From positions 1 through 36,253 of the forward strand of contig JASJBQ010000024.1 in NCBI GenBank assembly GCA_030066455.1: a stretch of 36,253 nucleotides of DNA. The letters are read 5' to 3'. This document shows positions 8,428 through 16,783 of the stretch, piece after piece. A program made the position numbers and the translations under genes. The notes under the pieces are model-generated. The model was not told the DNA's origin and made no database searches. It saw nothing but the letters and a program-made list of their open reading frames with translations. The first letter of the stretch is position 1. The number at the start of each line of letters is the position of its first letter. This DNA is from Desulfobacterales bacterium (GTDB lineage: Bacteria; Desulfobacterota; Desulfobacteria; Desulfobacterales; UBA5852).

Positions 8428-8600
8428 CTTTTCTTTCGCGGGAAAGAAAAGATGGACTCGTAAAAAGTCATATTGCGGACGGTTTCGTAAAAAGTTCGAG
8501 ATACGGCTTGCGAATGCCGAGGAATGCAGCGTACTCACGGTACGCTGCAATGACGAGGCATGAAGCATAACGCAGATATCGGAGTTTTTACGAGACCGTC
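8428..8600. repeat. MITE-like element family 1, copy A
   Basis: This noncoding element is about 150-173 bp. Its ends are near-perfect terminal inverted repeats: GATGGACTCGTAAAAAGTC at 8451-8469 and, at 8582-8600, the complement of GACGGTCTCGTAAAAACTC. A 9-bp AT-rich hairpin (CTTTTCTTT at 8428-8436 with AAAGAAAAG at 8443-8451) is fused to the left end and could act as the lon terminator. Inside are a direct echo of the end (TTTCGTAAAAAGTTCGAGA near 8483-8501) and a perfect 9-bp hairpin (GCAGCGTAC at 8526, GTACGCTGC at 8540). The same left hairpin, end and interior recur at 36135-36253, which defines a dispersed family. No transposase is encoded. Confidence 0.85.
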
Positions 8601-8864
8601 AAGAAAACGCCCGTGCCCCGCTTTTCCCTGCGCGTCGGCAAACCGGACGAAGAAGCACCGCCTCATGCTACCATAAGGCGTTCCAATGCTTGCTCGGGTG
8701 CTCACAATCGGGTGATTGCTGCGCGCCTCGCTTCGCATTTCGATGCGCAGATGCTCGGCGCGGGGCAAAGGGAGAAAACCAATATTACGATTGCCGAAAT
8801 CGAGCTTTCCAGAGCTAAAGATCTTATGCCGCCCGTTTTATGAGGGGCTAATATTGGATTGTTG
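8601..8864. other. Noncoding stretch between MITE copy A and rlpA
   Basis: Apart from the repeat, this part of the 524-base gap after lon shows no credible gene. It must contain the rlpA promoter, but no clear -35/-10 pair stands out; TTGCCG near 8801 with an AT-richer stretch after it is only suggestive. Confidence 0.4.
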
Positions 8865-9662
8865 ATGATGTCTAACTTTGATTTTCGTTTAAGGATAGCG
8901 ACGATCGTCGCCCTGGGGGTTGCGGTTTTGCTCGTGGTCGGCATGGCTTTCTACGGCTGCCGCAGCACGAGCACCCCGCCTGCCGGGCGCGTCGAGCCGC
9001 CGCCGGCCCGTGCGCCGGGCTATCCCAAACCCTACCGCGTCAACGGGGTATGGTACCAGCCCATCCCGGACGCCTACGGGTTCAAGCAGCGCGGCACCGC
9101 CTCCTGGTACGGGCGCAAATTCCACGGGCGGAAAACTTCCAACGGCGAAACCTACGACATGTACGGGATATCGGCCGCACACAAAACCCTGCCCTTCGGC
9201 ACCGTGGTCCGGGTCACCAACCTGCGCAACCGCCGCAAACTGGATGTGCGCATCAACGACCGCGGCCCCTTCGCCAAAGGGCGCATCATCGACCTCTCCT
9301 ACGGCGCCGCCCAGAAGTTGGGCGTGGTCGGCCCCGGGACGGCGCCGGTGGAGATCGTGGCCCTGGCCGCCCCGACCCGCAGCGTGGCCGCCAACGGCGG
9401 TGGGCGCCGGTTCGAGCCGGTGGACCTCACCCGCGGCCAGTTCACCTTCCAAGTGGGCGCCTTCCAGGACCGTGCCAATGCCCAGCGCCTGGCCGCCAAG
9501 CTTGAACAGCATCACACCAATGTTCACATCGCCTCGTTTGACCGCGGGGACGGGTTCTTTCACCGGGTCCGGGTGGGGCGGGCCCACCGGCTGGACGAGG
9601 CCGAGGCCTACGAGCGCACCCTGATACAGCAGGGCTATGATGTCTTCATCGTGGCCGAATAA
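8865..9662 (+). CDS. rlpA: RlpA-like septal ring lytic transglycosylase with SPOR domain
   Basis: This 265-residue envelope protein is predicted to cleave denuded (peptide-free) peptidoglycan at the septum, as RlpA does in Pseudomonas. It has an N-terminal hydrophobic segment ending FYGC, a plausible but atypical lipobox. The double-psi beta-barrel RlpA domain follows (GTASWYGRKFHGRKTSNGE, HKTLPFGTVVRVTN, VRINDRGPFAKGRIIDLS), with the expected H/D active-site region. A C-terminal SPOR domain (FTFQVGAFQDRANAQRLAAK) binds denuded glycans. Start choice is uncertain among TTG 8859, ATG 8865 and ATG 8868. Its end overlaps gmhB by 26 bases, which suggests translational coupling. Confidence 0.9.
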   Translation: MMSNFDFRLRIATIVALGVAVLLVVGMAFYGCRSTSTPPAGRVEPPPARAPGYPKPYRVNGVWYQPIPDAYGFKQRGTASWYGRKFHGRKTSNGETYDMYGISAAHKTLPFGTVVRVTNLRNRRKLDVRINDRGPFAKGRIIDLSYGAAQKLGVVGPGTAPVEIVALAAPTRSVAANGGGRRFEPVDLTRGQFTFQVGAFQDRANAQRLAAKLEQHHTNVHIASFDRGDGFFHRVRVGRAHRLDEAEAYERTLIQQGYDVFIVAE

Positions 9663-10236
9663 GCGGGCTGTCTCCGGTTGCCCGCAGGCCGTATTTCTCG
9701 ACCGCGACGGGGTGATCAACCGTGATTCGCCCGATTACGTTACCTCCTGGGAGCGGTTCGTTTTTCTGCCCGGCGCACTGGAAGCCATTGCGGCCCTGAC
9801 GGCGGCTGCCATTGATGTGATCGTCGTGACCAACCAGTCCGCCCTGGCCCGGGGGATGATGACGCGGGAAACCCTGGCGGATATCCACCGCCGCCTGATA
9901 CGTGAAGTAACGCAAAGCGGCGGCCGCATCCGCTCGATATTCCACTGCCCCCACCACCCCGACGACCACTGCACCTGCCGCAAACCCGAGCCCGGCCTGA
10001 TTCTGCAGGCCCAGGCGCGTTACGACCTGGACCTGAAGCGAACCGTCATGATCGGCGACCGTGCCACCGACATCGCCTGCGGCCATCGGGCCGGTTGCGG
10101 CGCCACCATCCTGGTGCGATCCGGTCTGCACGACGAGGATTCCCGGCTGCAGGCGCTCGGTGTTCAACCGGACCTGGTCGCGGCCGACCTGGCGGCCGCC
10201 GTCCGTTTCCTTGACGAATGCCGGGGCGAAGTCTGA
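9637..10236 (+). CDS. gmhB: D-glycero-beta-D-manno-heptose 1,7-bisphosphate 7-phosphatase
   Basis: This 199-residue HAD-superfamily phosphatase would remove the 7-phosphate from heptose 1,7-bisphosphate in the ADP-heptose pathway for lipopolysaccharide inner core. The nucleophile motif is FLDRDGVIN (Asp22, Asp24). The zinc-binding loop CPHHPDDHCTCRKPEPG is typical of GmhB/HisB-N phosphatases, and the motif IGDRATD closes the active site. The only usable in-frame starts are ATG 9637 and ATG 9640, both inside the end of rlpA, so the overlap is real. Its TGA shares bases with the recD2 ATG (TGATG). No other heptose genes are in the window. Confidence 0.9.
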   Translation: MMSSSWPNKRAVSGCPQAVFLDRDGVINRDSPDYVTSWERFVFLPGALEAIAALTAAAIDVIVVTNQSALARGMMTRETLADIHRRLIREVTQSGGRIRSIFHCPHHPDDHCTCRKPEPGLILQAQARYDLDLKRTVMIGDRATDIACGHRAGCGATILVRSGLHDEDSRLQALGVQPDLVAADLAAAVRFLDECRGEV

Positions 10237-12410
10237 TGGCGTCTCCGGACAAGCGTGTCACGGTGACGGGGACCATCGAGCACATCACCTATCGCAACCC
10301 CGAAAACCATTTCACGATCGCCCGGCTGCGGGTCGAGGCCACCCGCAGCCGGATCAGCATTCTGGGCTACCTGCCCCATTCGGGCCGCGGTGAAAACCTG
10401 AAGATTACCGGGCATTGGGAAAAACATCCCCGCTTCGGCGCCCAGCTCAAGGTCGAGCGGTATGAAACCCTGCTGCCCAGCACCGTCGACGGTATCCGGC
10501 GCTACCTTTCCGCCGGTGTGATTCCCGGTATCGGCCCGAAAACCGTCGACCGCCTGGTCCGGCATTTCGGGGCCGAACTCCTTGAGGTCATCGACAGCTG
10601 TCCGGAGCGGTTGACGGAGGTGCGCCGGATCGGGCCCGACACGGCCGGGCGGATAGCCGCGGCCTGGAAGGCCCACCATGCCGCCCGCGAACTGATGGCG
10701 TTTCTGCAGACGAACGAGCTCAATCCCGCCTACTGCGGTCCGCTGCTCAAAACCTACGGGGACGAGGCCCTGTCCATCCTTAAGGACACCCCTTACCGGG
10801 TGGTGGACGACCTGCCCGGTCGCGGGTTCGTCATCGCCGACACCATCGCCCGCCGTCGGGGCCTGCCGGCCGACGACCCCGACCGTCTGCGCGCCTGTCT
10901 GCTGCACCTGCTCGCGCAGGCCGTTGCCGATGGGCATGTGTGCCTGCCGGAGGAGCATCTGCTGGAGGCGGGGCGAACCCGCTTCGACATCGATCCGGCG
11001 GAGATGGCCGCCATACTGGCCACCCTGGCGCAGGAGGGTGAAATCGTCAGCGACTTTCTGGAGTCCGCACCGGGCATGCGGCATGTCTATCTGCCGGACC
11101 TTTACGCCGCCGAGGTGGGTATCGCCGCGCGTCTGGGGGCCATGCAGGCGTTGGCGCCGCCGGCCGTGTCCTGCCAGGCGGAGGAAATTACGGCCACGGT
11201 GGTTCGACGCTTGGCCATCAGGCTCTCCGAAGACCAGCTCGAGGTCGTCCAGGGGGTTTTGAACCACCGGGTGGCCGTGATCACCGGCGGTCCGGGCACG
11301 GGCAAGACCACGCTCGTCCGTTCGCTGAGCACGGTGTTCACGACCCTCGCTCGCCGCGTCTGCCTGGCGGCCCCCACCGGCCGGGCGGCCCGCCGCTTGA
11401 GCGAGGTCACGCGGCAGCCGGCGGCCACGTTGCACAAACTGCTGGGTTTCAACCCCGTTGAAGGCGGTTACGCCAAAAACCGGGATGATCCCATCGATGC
11501 CGATGTCTTCATCGTGGACGAAGCCTCGATGATCGACACCCTGCTGGCGTTTCATTTTCTCCAGGCGGTCCCCGTAGACGCGGTGCTGATCCTCGTGGGG
11601 GACATCTTTCAGTTGCCGCCGGTGGGACCGGGCAATGTGCTTCAGGATGTCATCGCCTCCGGGTGCGCGGCGGTCTATCAGTTGACCCGCATTTTTCGCC
11701 AGCAGGCGGAAAGTCCGATTGTCCTCAATGCCCACCGCGTCCGCCAGGGTCGGATGCCGGATTTGAAAATGCCGGTGCCGCGCGATCTGGCGGCGTTTGA
11801 CTTCATCGAAGAAAATAATCCCGAAGCCGTCGTGGCCACGGTGGTCGAACTCTGCACGCAGCGCTTGCCGCGCCGGTTCGGTCTCGATCCCATCCGCGAC
11901 ATCCAGGTTCTGACCCCCATGCACAAGGGCGAGGTCGGCACCATTAATCTCAACCAGGCCCTGCAGCGCAAACTCAACCGGCCCCCGGCCGCCTCCGGGT
12001 CGCTATTTCAAACCGGCGACAAGGTCATGCACCTGCGGAACAATTACGCCAAGGGCGTATTCAACGGAGACATCGGGATGGTCGTGGACGTCGACCGTGG
12101 GGCGGAATCGCTTACGGTTGCCTATGACAGCCGGCAGGTGGCCTACGCCTTCAACGAGCGGGACGAGCTCTCGCTGGCTTACGCCATATCGGTGCACAAA
12201 TCCCAGGGGTCCGAATACCCCGCCGTGGTGGTGCCGCTATTGACCCAGCACTATGCCCTCCTCCAGCGCAACCTGCTCTACACCGCCATCACCCGGGGAC
12301 GGGACGCGGTCGTCATCGTGGGCAGCCGGCGGGCCGTCGCTGTGGCCGTGGAGAACAACCGGCCGCGTCAGCGCCTTTCGTTCCTGTCGGCACGTCTGCG
12401 TGGTGCTTGA
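10236..12410 (+). CDS. recD2: RecD2-type ATP-dependent DNA helicase
   Basis: This 724-residue SF1B 5'-to-3' helicase is of the RecD2/YrrC type, which acts without RecB and RecC in DNA repair. An N-terminal OB-like region (VTGTIEHITYRNPENHFTIA) and helix-hairpin-helix segments (AGVIPGIGPKTVDRLVRHFG, LPGRGFVIADTIA) precede the helicase core. Walker A GGPGTGKTT is at about 351-359, Walker B VDEASMID near 427-434, and VGDIFQLPPVGPG follows. The C-terminal UvrD-like motif is AISVHKSQGSEYPAVV with YTAITRG. The ATG at 10236 overlaps the gmhB stop in TGATG. Length fits the family. Confidence 0.93.
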   Translation: MASPDKRVTVTGTIEHITYRNPENHFTIARLRVEATRSRISILGYLPHSGRGENLKITGHWEKHPRFGAQLKVERYETLLPSTVDGIRRYLSAGVIPGIGPKTVDRLVRHFGAELLEVIDSCPERLTEVRRIGPDTAGRIAAAWKAHHAARELMAFLQTNELNPAYCGPLLKTYGDEALSILKDTPYRVVDDLPGRGFVIADTIARRRGLPADDPDRLRACLLHLLAQAVADGHVCLPEEHLLEAGRTRFDIDPAEMAAILATLAQEGEIVSDFLESAPGMRHVYLPDLYAAEVGIAARLGAMQALAPPAVSCQAEEITATVVRRLAIRLSEDQLEVVQGVLNHRVAVITGGPGTGKTTLVRSLSTVFTTLARRVCLAAPTGRAARRLSEVTRQPAATLHKLLGFNPVEGGYAKNRDDPIDADVFIVDEASMIDTLLAFHFLQAVPVDAVLILVGDIFQLPPVGPGNVLQDVIASGCAAVYQLTRIFRQQAESPIVLNAHRVRQGRMPDLKMPVPRDLAAFDFIEENNPEAVVATVVELCTQRLPRRFGLDPIRDIQVLTPMHKGEVGTINLNQALQRKLNRPPAASGSLFQTGDKVMHLRNNYAKGVFNGDIGMVVDVDRGAESLTVAYDSRQVAYAFNERDELSLAYAISVHKSQGSEYPAVVVPLLTQHYALLQRNLLYTAITRGRDAVVIVGSRRAVAVAVENNRPRQRLSFLSARLRGA

Positions 12411-12493
12411 GGGCGGGTTGGCGGTCCGATGGCGTGAAGGCCGAAGCGGGCGGCCGCCGCGGGCACACGAGGCCGGAGCCGCCAGCGGAGGAT

Positions 12494-12919
12494 TCAGGTT
12501 TTATCTTTGGTCGCGGCAGGCAGGGGGACCTTGATGAAGTCGACCCCCTCGCTGCGGAGGGTTTCTTCTTCCTGCTTGGTGCTGACCCCGCGAATATTGC
12601 GCGGTTTCTCGGCCCCATAGTGAATTTTGAGCGCCTCCTTGGCGAAATCCGACCCGACGTCATCGAAGTTTTTCTCGACGTAGTCCTGAATTTGACGCCC
12701 CAAGTTTTCCATATTGATCTTCGCATCCTCAAGGGGGGGGCGGTTCAGGGACGGGCGGTTTTTGATCGCAAAGGTCGAGGGGATGCGGGCGATTTCCGCA
12801 CTGCTGCAGACCGGGCAGGTTACAAGCCCCCTTTTCTTCTGGGTCTGGAACGCCCGGGCGTCTTCGAACCAGCCTTCGAAGGTGTGGCCCTGGCAGCATG
12901 TCAAATCGTAGGCGATCAT
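12494..12919 (-). CDS. DUF1178 family protein
   Basis: This 141-residue cytoplasmic protein of unknown function resembles DUF1178/COG5319. The N-terminus MIAYDLTCCQGHTFEGWF carries CC, and a CPVC follows near residue 35; together they look like a zinc ribbon similar to FmdB-type regulators. The middle is helical (NMENLGRQIQDYVEKNFDDV) and the end carries the family-like segment IHYGAEKPRNIRGVSTKQEE. It is transcribed toward recD2 from the opposite strand and away from the SH3 protein, with only a weak ribosome-binding site. Function is unknown. Confidence 0.85.
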   Translation of the reverse strand: MIAYDLTCCQGHTFEGWFEDARAFQTQKKRGLVTCPVCSSAEIARIPSTFAIKNRPSLNRPPLEDAKINMENLGRQIQDYVEKNFDDVGSDFAKEALKIHYGAEKPRNIRGVSTKQEEETLRSEGVDFIKVPLPAATKDKT

Positions 12920-13016
12920 GGTTGCTAGCGTACGGTTGCGCCGTTGCTCGGCCTTGCGGGAGTCCTAACAATACCGTCAAAAGCTAACACACCCGCCGGG
13001 TTTTTAAAAGTGGCTA

Positions 13017-13049
13017 TTGACATCGTTTCTAATTTCTAATCAATATAGC
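13017..13049 (+). promoter_or_regulatory. Possible sigma-70 promoter for SH3-domain gene
   Basis: An exact TTGACA box (13017-13022) lies in an AT-rich pocket of an otherwise GC-rich divergent gap. The best -10 candidate, TATAGC at 13044-13049, is 21 bases away, longer than ideal, so only the -35 box is persuasive. Confidence 0.25.
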
Positions 13050-13129
13050 AAGATAAATTATACCGTTCCCCTCGGTCGTTCGCGTAACATCCAGCGCCGC
13101 TGCGATGGATACAAGGAGAAACCATTATC

Positions 13130-13750
13130 ATGTCGACCCGCAGTTTCGTTTCCAATCCAAGGCCGGCTGCATGGCTGTGCGTTGCAGTCCTCGCCGTCGT
13201 TCTGGCGGTGTGCGCTGCGCCGGCTCCCCCGGCAATGGCCCAGAACTGGTACGTCAACGTGGAAATCAAATCCGCGCTGCGGACCGGCCCGGGACTCGAA
13301 CGCAAGATCCTGGCCTTCGTATCGACCGGCGACAGGGTGACCGAAGTCATTGAAGAGAACGAAGAGTGGGCCCATGTCCGGCTGGCCGGCGGTAAGGAAG
13401 GCTGGATGCCCAAGCGTTATCTCACCACCACCAAGCCCAGCAATCTGCGCCTGGAGGAACTCAACGCGCGGCACGCGGATTTGGAAGCCCGGGCAGCCAG
13501 ACTGGAAGAAGAAAACCGCCAGCTGAAGGCCCAAAACGAGCAGGCAGCAAGCAACCTCGGCTCCAAGACCAGCGCCATGGAAAATCTGACGCGTGATTTC
13601 GACACGCTCAAGAAGGAGGCGGATGCCAAGCGTTTTCAGATGCGCAAATACCTCGTCTTCTTTTTCAGCGGCGCCGGCATCCTGTTTATCGGTATCGTGC
13701 TGGGTCTGGTCATGAAGCGCCAGCGGCGCCGATCCACCTACATGACTTAG
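13130..13750 (+). CDS. TIGR04211-like SH3-domain membrane protein
   Basis: This 206-residue protein has a signal peptide ending APPAMA near residue 38. A bacterial SH3 domain follows (residues about 40-100: NWYVNVEIKSALRTGPG, then GWMPKRYL), then a long coiled coil (LEARAARLEEENRQLKAQN) and one C-terminal membrane helix (YLVFFFSGAGILFIGIVLG) followed by the basic tail MKRQRRR. This order matches the TIGR04211/YgiM group of periplasmic SH3 proteins anchored by a C-terminal helix. They are suspected to contact peptidoglycan; the exact role is unknown. AAGGAG lies at 13113-13118, 11 bases before the ATG, slightly far. Confidence 0.87.
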   Translation: MSTRSFVSNPRPAAWLCVAVLAVVLAVCAAPAPPAMAQNWYVNVEIKSALRTGPGLERKILAFVSTGDRVTEVIEENEEWAHVRLAGGKEGWMPKRYLTTTKPSNLRLEELNARHADLEARAARLEEENRQLKAQNEQAASNLGSKTSAMENLTRDFDTLKKEADAKRFQMRKYLVFFFSGAGILFIGIVLGLVMKRQRRRSTYMT

Positions 13751-13844
13751 CCACCGGCGCATGGCGGGGATCCGGGCTTGTTCCCCAGGCGGCCCCCCGG
13801 CCCTTCCGCGGGTGAGGCCCCCCCTTAAGAGATCCGGAAAGTGA

Positions 13845-15476
13845 ATGGTGACGGAAGTTCAATCCGAATTCCTGGTCATCGGCAGCGGCGTCGCCGGTCT
13901 GAATTTCGCGCTGCGCGCGGCCGAGGTTGGCCGCGTGGCCGTGGTCACCAAAAAAGCGGCTATGGAGAGCAACACCAACCTGGCCCAAGGGGGGATTGCC
14001 GCCGTTCTGGACGCAGATGATTCCTACGACCTGCATGTACGGGACACCCTGGCCTCCGGGGCCGGGCTGTGCCGTCGCGAGGTGGTTGAACTGGTGGTGC
14101 GCGAGGGGCCGGCGCGCATCCGTGAGCTGGTGGCCCGCGGCGTGGCCTTCAGCGGTGATCCCCGGGGCTCCGGCGGCTACGATCTGGGCCGCGAGGGCGG
14201 CCACTCACGCAACCGCATCGTGCACACGGCCGATATGACGGGCCGGGAAGTCGAGCGGGCCCTGCTGGAAAAGGCGCGCAACCATCCCCAGATCACTTTT
14301 TACGAAAACCACATCGCCATCGACCTGATCACCTACTCCACCCGCATGAAGCGCGGGCTGGTGACCACAACGCATGAAGAGCACTGCTGCGGGGCCTATG
14401 TCCTGGATCGCGCCGCCAAGCGGGTCAAAACCTTCGGGGCCCGGATCGTACTGCTGGCCACGGGCGGAGCGGGCAAGGTCTACCTCTATACCAGCAACCC
14501 GGATATCGCCACCGGTGACGGCATCGCCATGGCCTACCGTGCCGGGGCCACCGTGGCCAACCTCGAGTTCGTCCAGTTTCATCCCACCTGCCTCTATCAC
14601 CCCGAGGCCAAGAATTTTCTGATTTCGGAAGCCGTCCGCGGCGAGGGGGGGACACTGCGGGATGCCCGGGGGCGGGTGTTCATGTCGGACTACGACTCGG
14701 CGCGCGACCTGGCCTGCCGCGACGTGGTGGCCCGGGCCATCGACACCGAGCTCAAACGCAGCGGCGACGACGCCGTCTTTCTGGACATCTCGCACCGGGA
14801 ACCTGATTTCGTGCGCACGCGTTTTCCCAACCTGCATGCCAACTGTCTACGCTACGGCGTCGACATGACCCGGGAGCCCATCCCGGTGGTGCCGGCCGCG
14901 CACTATATCTGCGGCGGCGTGGTGACCGACACCCACGGGCGCACCGACATCCGGCATCTTTATGCCGTGGGCGAAACCGCCTGCACCGGGCTGCACGGCG
15001 CCAACCGGCTGGCCAGCAACTCGCTGCTGGAGGCCCTGGTCTATGCTCACCGAGCCGGCGAGAAGGCCGTGGCGGAATATCAAGCCGGGGGCATCCCCGA
15101 ATTTCCCGAACCCCCCGTCTGGGACGAAGTCGGCACCACCGACAGCGACGAGAATATCATGGTGTCCCAGAACTGGGATGAAATCCGGCGTTTCATGTGG
15201 AGCTACGTGGGCATCGTGCGTTCCGACAAACGCCTGGAGCGGGCCTGGCGGCGGATGCAGACGATTCAGAAGGAAATCCATGACTATTACTGGAATTTCA
15301 AAGTGACCCCCGATCTTATCGAACTGCGCAACCTCGCCATCGTGGCCGAACTGATCATCCGTAGCGCCCGGCATCGCAAGGAAAGCCGGGGGCTGCACTA
15401 CAACCTGCAATACCCCCACCCCGATGATCGGCGCTGGCGCAAGGACACCGTGCTGCGTCGCCCGTTCGTGGGGTGA
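13845..15476 (+). CDS. nadB: L-aspartate oxidase
   Basis: This 543-residue FAD enzyme oxidises L-aspartate to iminoaspartate, the first step of de novo NAD synthesis, and can use fumarate as acceptor in anaerobes. The N-terminal dinucleotide fold is FLVIGSGVAGLNFALRAAE. NTNLAQGGIAAV binds FAD/substrate, and HPTCLY and REPIPVVPAAHYICGGV form the active-site region. The C-terminal flavoprotein signature is GETACTGLHGANRLASNSL, followed by the helical cap. These features and the length separate it from succinate dehydrogenase or fumarate reductase subunits. GGAAAG precedes the ATG. nadA and nadC are not in the window. Confidence 0.93.
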   Translation: MVTEVQSEFLVIGSGVAGLNFALRAAEVGRVAVVTKKAAMESNTNLAQGGIAAVLDADDSYDLHVRDTLASGAGLCRREVVELVVREGPARIRELVARGVAFSGDPRGSGGYDLGREGGHSRNRIVHTADMTGREVERALLEKARNHPQITFYENHIAIDLITYSTRMKRGLVTTTHEEHCCGAYVLDRAAKRVKTFGARIVLLATGGAGKVYLYTSNPDIATGDGIAMAYRAGATVANLEFVQFHPTCLYHPEAKNFLISEAVRGEGGTLRDARGRVFMSDYDSARDLACRDVVARAIDTELKRSGDDAVFLDISHREPDFVRTRFPNLHANCLRYGVDMTREPIPVVPAAHYICGGVVTDTHGRTDIRHLYAVGETACTGLHGANRLASNSLLEALVYAHRAGEKAVAEYQAGGIPEFPEPPVWDEVGTTDSDENIMVSQNWDEIRRFMWSYVGIVRSDKRLERAWRRMQTIQKEIHDYYWNFKVTPDLIELRNLAIVAELIIRSARHRKESRGLHYNLQYPHPDDRRWRKDTVLRRPFVG

Positions 15477-15624
15477 CCCCCTCGCCCTTCCGCGCCGCCG
15501 GCTTCAAAAGCTCGCTGCCCTAAAGCAGGTCCAAGTATTTTCCTCAGGATAAAAAATGACCCGGCAGTGACGCGGATGCCATCCATTGCTGAACACTGGC
15601 CGCGTCGCGCAGCATAAGGCCATC

Positions 15625-15844
15625 AGTGCCCGACCAGAAGAGGTAGATTTCGGTTCAGGCTCCCGCCCTGCGGCGGGATTTCACATCTGCTCGTTTGGCG
15701 TTCGGTGTTCAACAAACCGCAGTGCTTTTTATACCGACGGCGCAGCCGTCGTCGCGAAGCGACGCGTAGCCTGGCTACGTCGAGGATTTCAGAAGTGCGC
15801 GAACGCCGGCCCGGGCCGAAAGATGCCTTTTCTGGTCGGGCACT
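15625..15844. repeat. MITE-like element family 2
   Basis: This 220-bp noncoding element is bounded by terminal inverted repeats AGTGCCCGACCAGAA at 15625-15639 and its complement at 15830-15844. Weaker complementarity continues inward for about 35 bases per side. The interior contains three consecutive small hairpins: GACGGC-GCA-GCCGTC (15736-15750), GTCGC-GAA-GCGAC (15751-15763) and CGTAGC-CTG-GCTACG (15765-15779). It has no coding capacity and no similarity to the element at 8428 and 36135. Its right end reads across the stop codon of the epmA-like gene, so the TAG is supplied by the element terminus. Confidence 0.8.
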
Positions 15845-16760
15845 AGAGCTCTTCGGGGACAAAGGCACTCACGTCGTCGATAGCGGTGGTGTCGGCCAGC
15901 AGCATGGCCAGCCGGTCGATGCCCAGGGCATTGCCCGCAGCCGGCGGCATGTCGGCCAGCGCCGCCAGAAAGGGTTCGGGCATGGGGGAGAGCGTCCGCC
16001 CGTCGCGGCGGCGCAGGTCACGCTCGGCCTTGAAGCGCCGGCGCTGTTCGTCCGTATCGATAAGTTCGCTGAAGCCGTTGCACACTTCGATGCCGCCGAT
16101 ATAGAGCTCGAATCGTTCGGCCACCGTCGGCCGGTCGGGGCGCAGCCTGGCCAGGGCGGCGCAGGCCGCGGGATAGTCGTACAGAAAAACCGGGCGCTCC
16201 CAGCCCAGCCGGGGTTCGATCTCAAGGCCCACCCGTTCATCGAAGCGGCCTTCGGCCAGGGCGTCTTCCGGGGTGCCGCCGGCCCAGCGGGCAAAAGCCG
16301 CGTCGACCGTGATCCGATCGAACGACGCGGCCAGGTCGATGACCCGTCCCCGGATGGCGAGCTCCCGTTTCCCGTTGACCCCGAGGGCCGCATGCCGGAC
16401 CAGGGCCTCGGTCTGGGCCATCATGTGCCGATAGTCCGCATGGGCGGTGTACCATTCCAGGAGGGTGAATTCCGGCAGGTGGCGGCTCCCGCGTTCCTCC
16501 CGGCGGAAGCAGCGGCAGATCTGAAATATGCGTGGATAGCCGGCGGCCAGGAGACGTTTCATGGCCAGTTCGGGCGACGTATGGAGGAACCACCCGTCGG
16601 CGGCCAACGGGTCGATGTGCGCCTCCGGCGCCACGGTCGGGATGCGCACCGGCGTTTCGACCTCCAGATAGCCGGCGGCTTCGAAAAAGGCGCGCACGGC
16701 CGCCAGCAGGCGGGCCCGCCGCTCGAGGTTGCCCCGGATCTGCTGCTGGCGGTAAACCAT
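15843..16760 (-). CDS. epmA: EF-P lysine lysyltransferase, EpmA (GenX/PoxA) family
   Basis: This 305-residue protein is a class II lysyl-tRNA-synthetase paralogue without an anticodon-binding domain. EpmA attaches (beta-)lysine to a conserved lysine of elongation factor P, relieving ribosome stalling at polyprolines. Motif 1 region is VRAFFEAAGYLEVETPV. Motif 2 is FQICRCFRREERGSRHLPEF, motif 3 GNALGIDRLAMLLAD, and the family segment EVCNGFSELID is present. Length fits EpmA. It begins 23 bases after the HDAC-family gene with no obvious ribosome-binding site, which suggests coupling. The stop codon lies in the terminal repeat of a miniature element. No epmB or efp is in the window. Confidence 0.9.
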   Translation of the reverse strand: MVYRQQQIRGNLERRARLLAAVRAFFEAAGYLEVETPVRIPTVAPEAHIDPLAADGWFLHTSPELAMKRLLAAGYPRIFQICRCFRREERGSRHLPEFTLLEWYTAHADYRHMMAQTEALVRHAALGVNGKRELAIRGRVIDLAASFDRITVDAAFARWAGGTPEDALAEGRFDERVGLEIEPRLGWERPVFLYDYPAACAALARLRPDRPTVAERFELYIGGIEVCNGFSELIDTDEQRRRFKAERDLRRRDGRTLSPMPEPFLAALADMPPAAGNALGIDRLAMLLADTTAIDDVSAFVPEEL

Positions 16761-16783
16761 GGGGGATCAGCGATGGTCGGCCG

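Noticed and set aside
5704..8568. 954-codon open frame on the minus strand opposite lon
   Set aside because: It is a shadow of the lon codon pattern in GC-rich DNA (Gly/His/Val/Leu-rich, no domain). lon itself has all catalytic residues.
10164..11924. 586-codon minus-strand frame opposite recD2, and similar long frames opposite the PilB-like ATPase (1413-2654) and HDAC gene (16532-18187 plus)
   Set aside because: These are antisense frames created by codon bias. The sense strand encodes well-recognised enzymes in each case.
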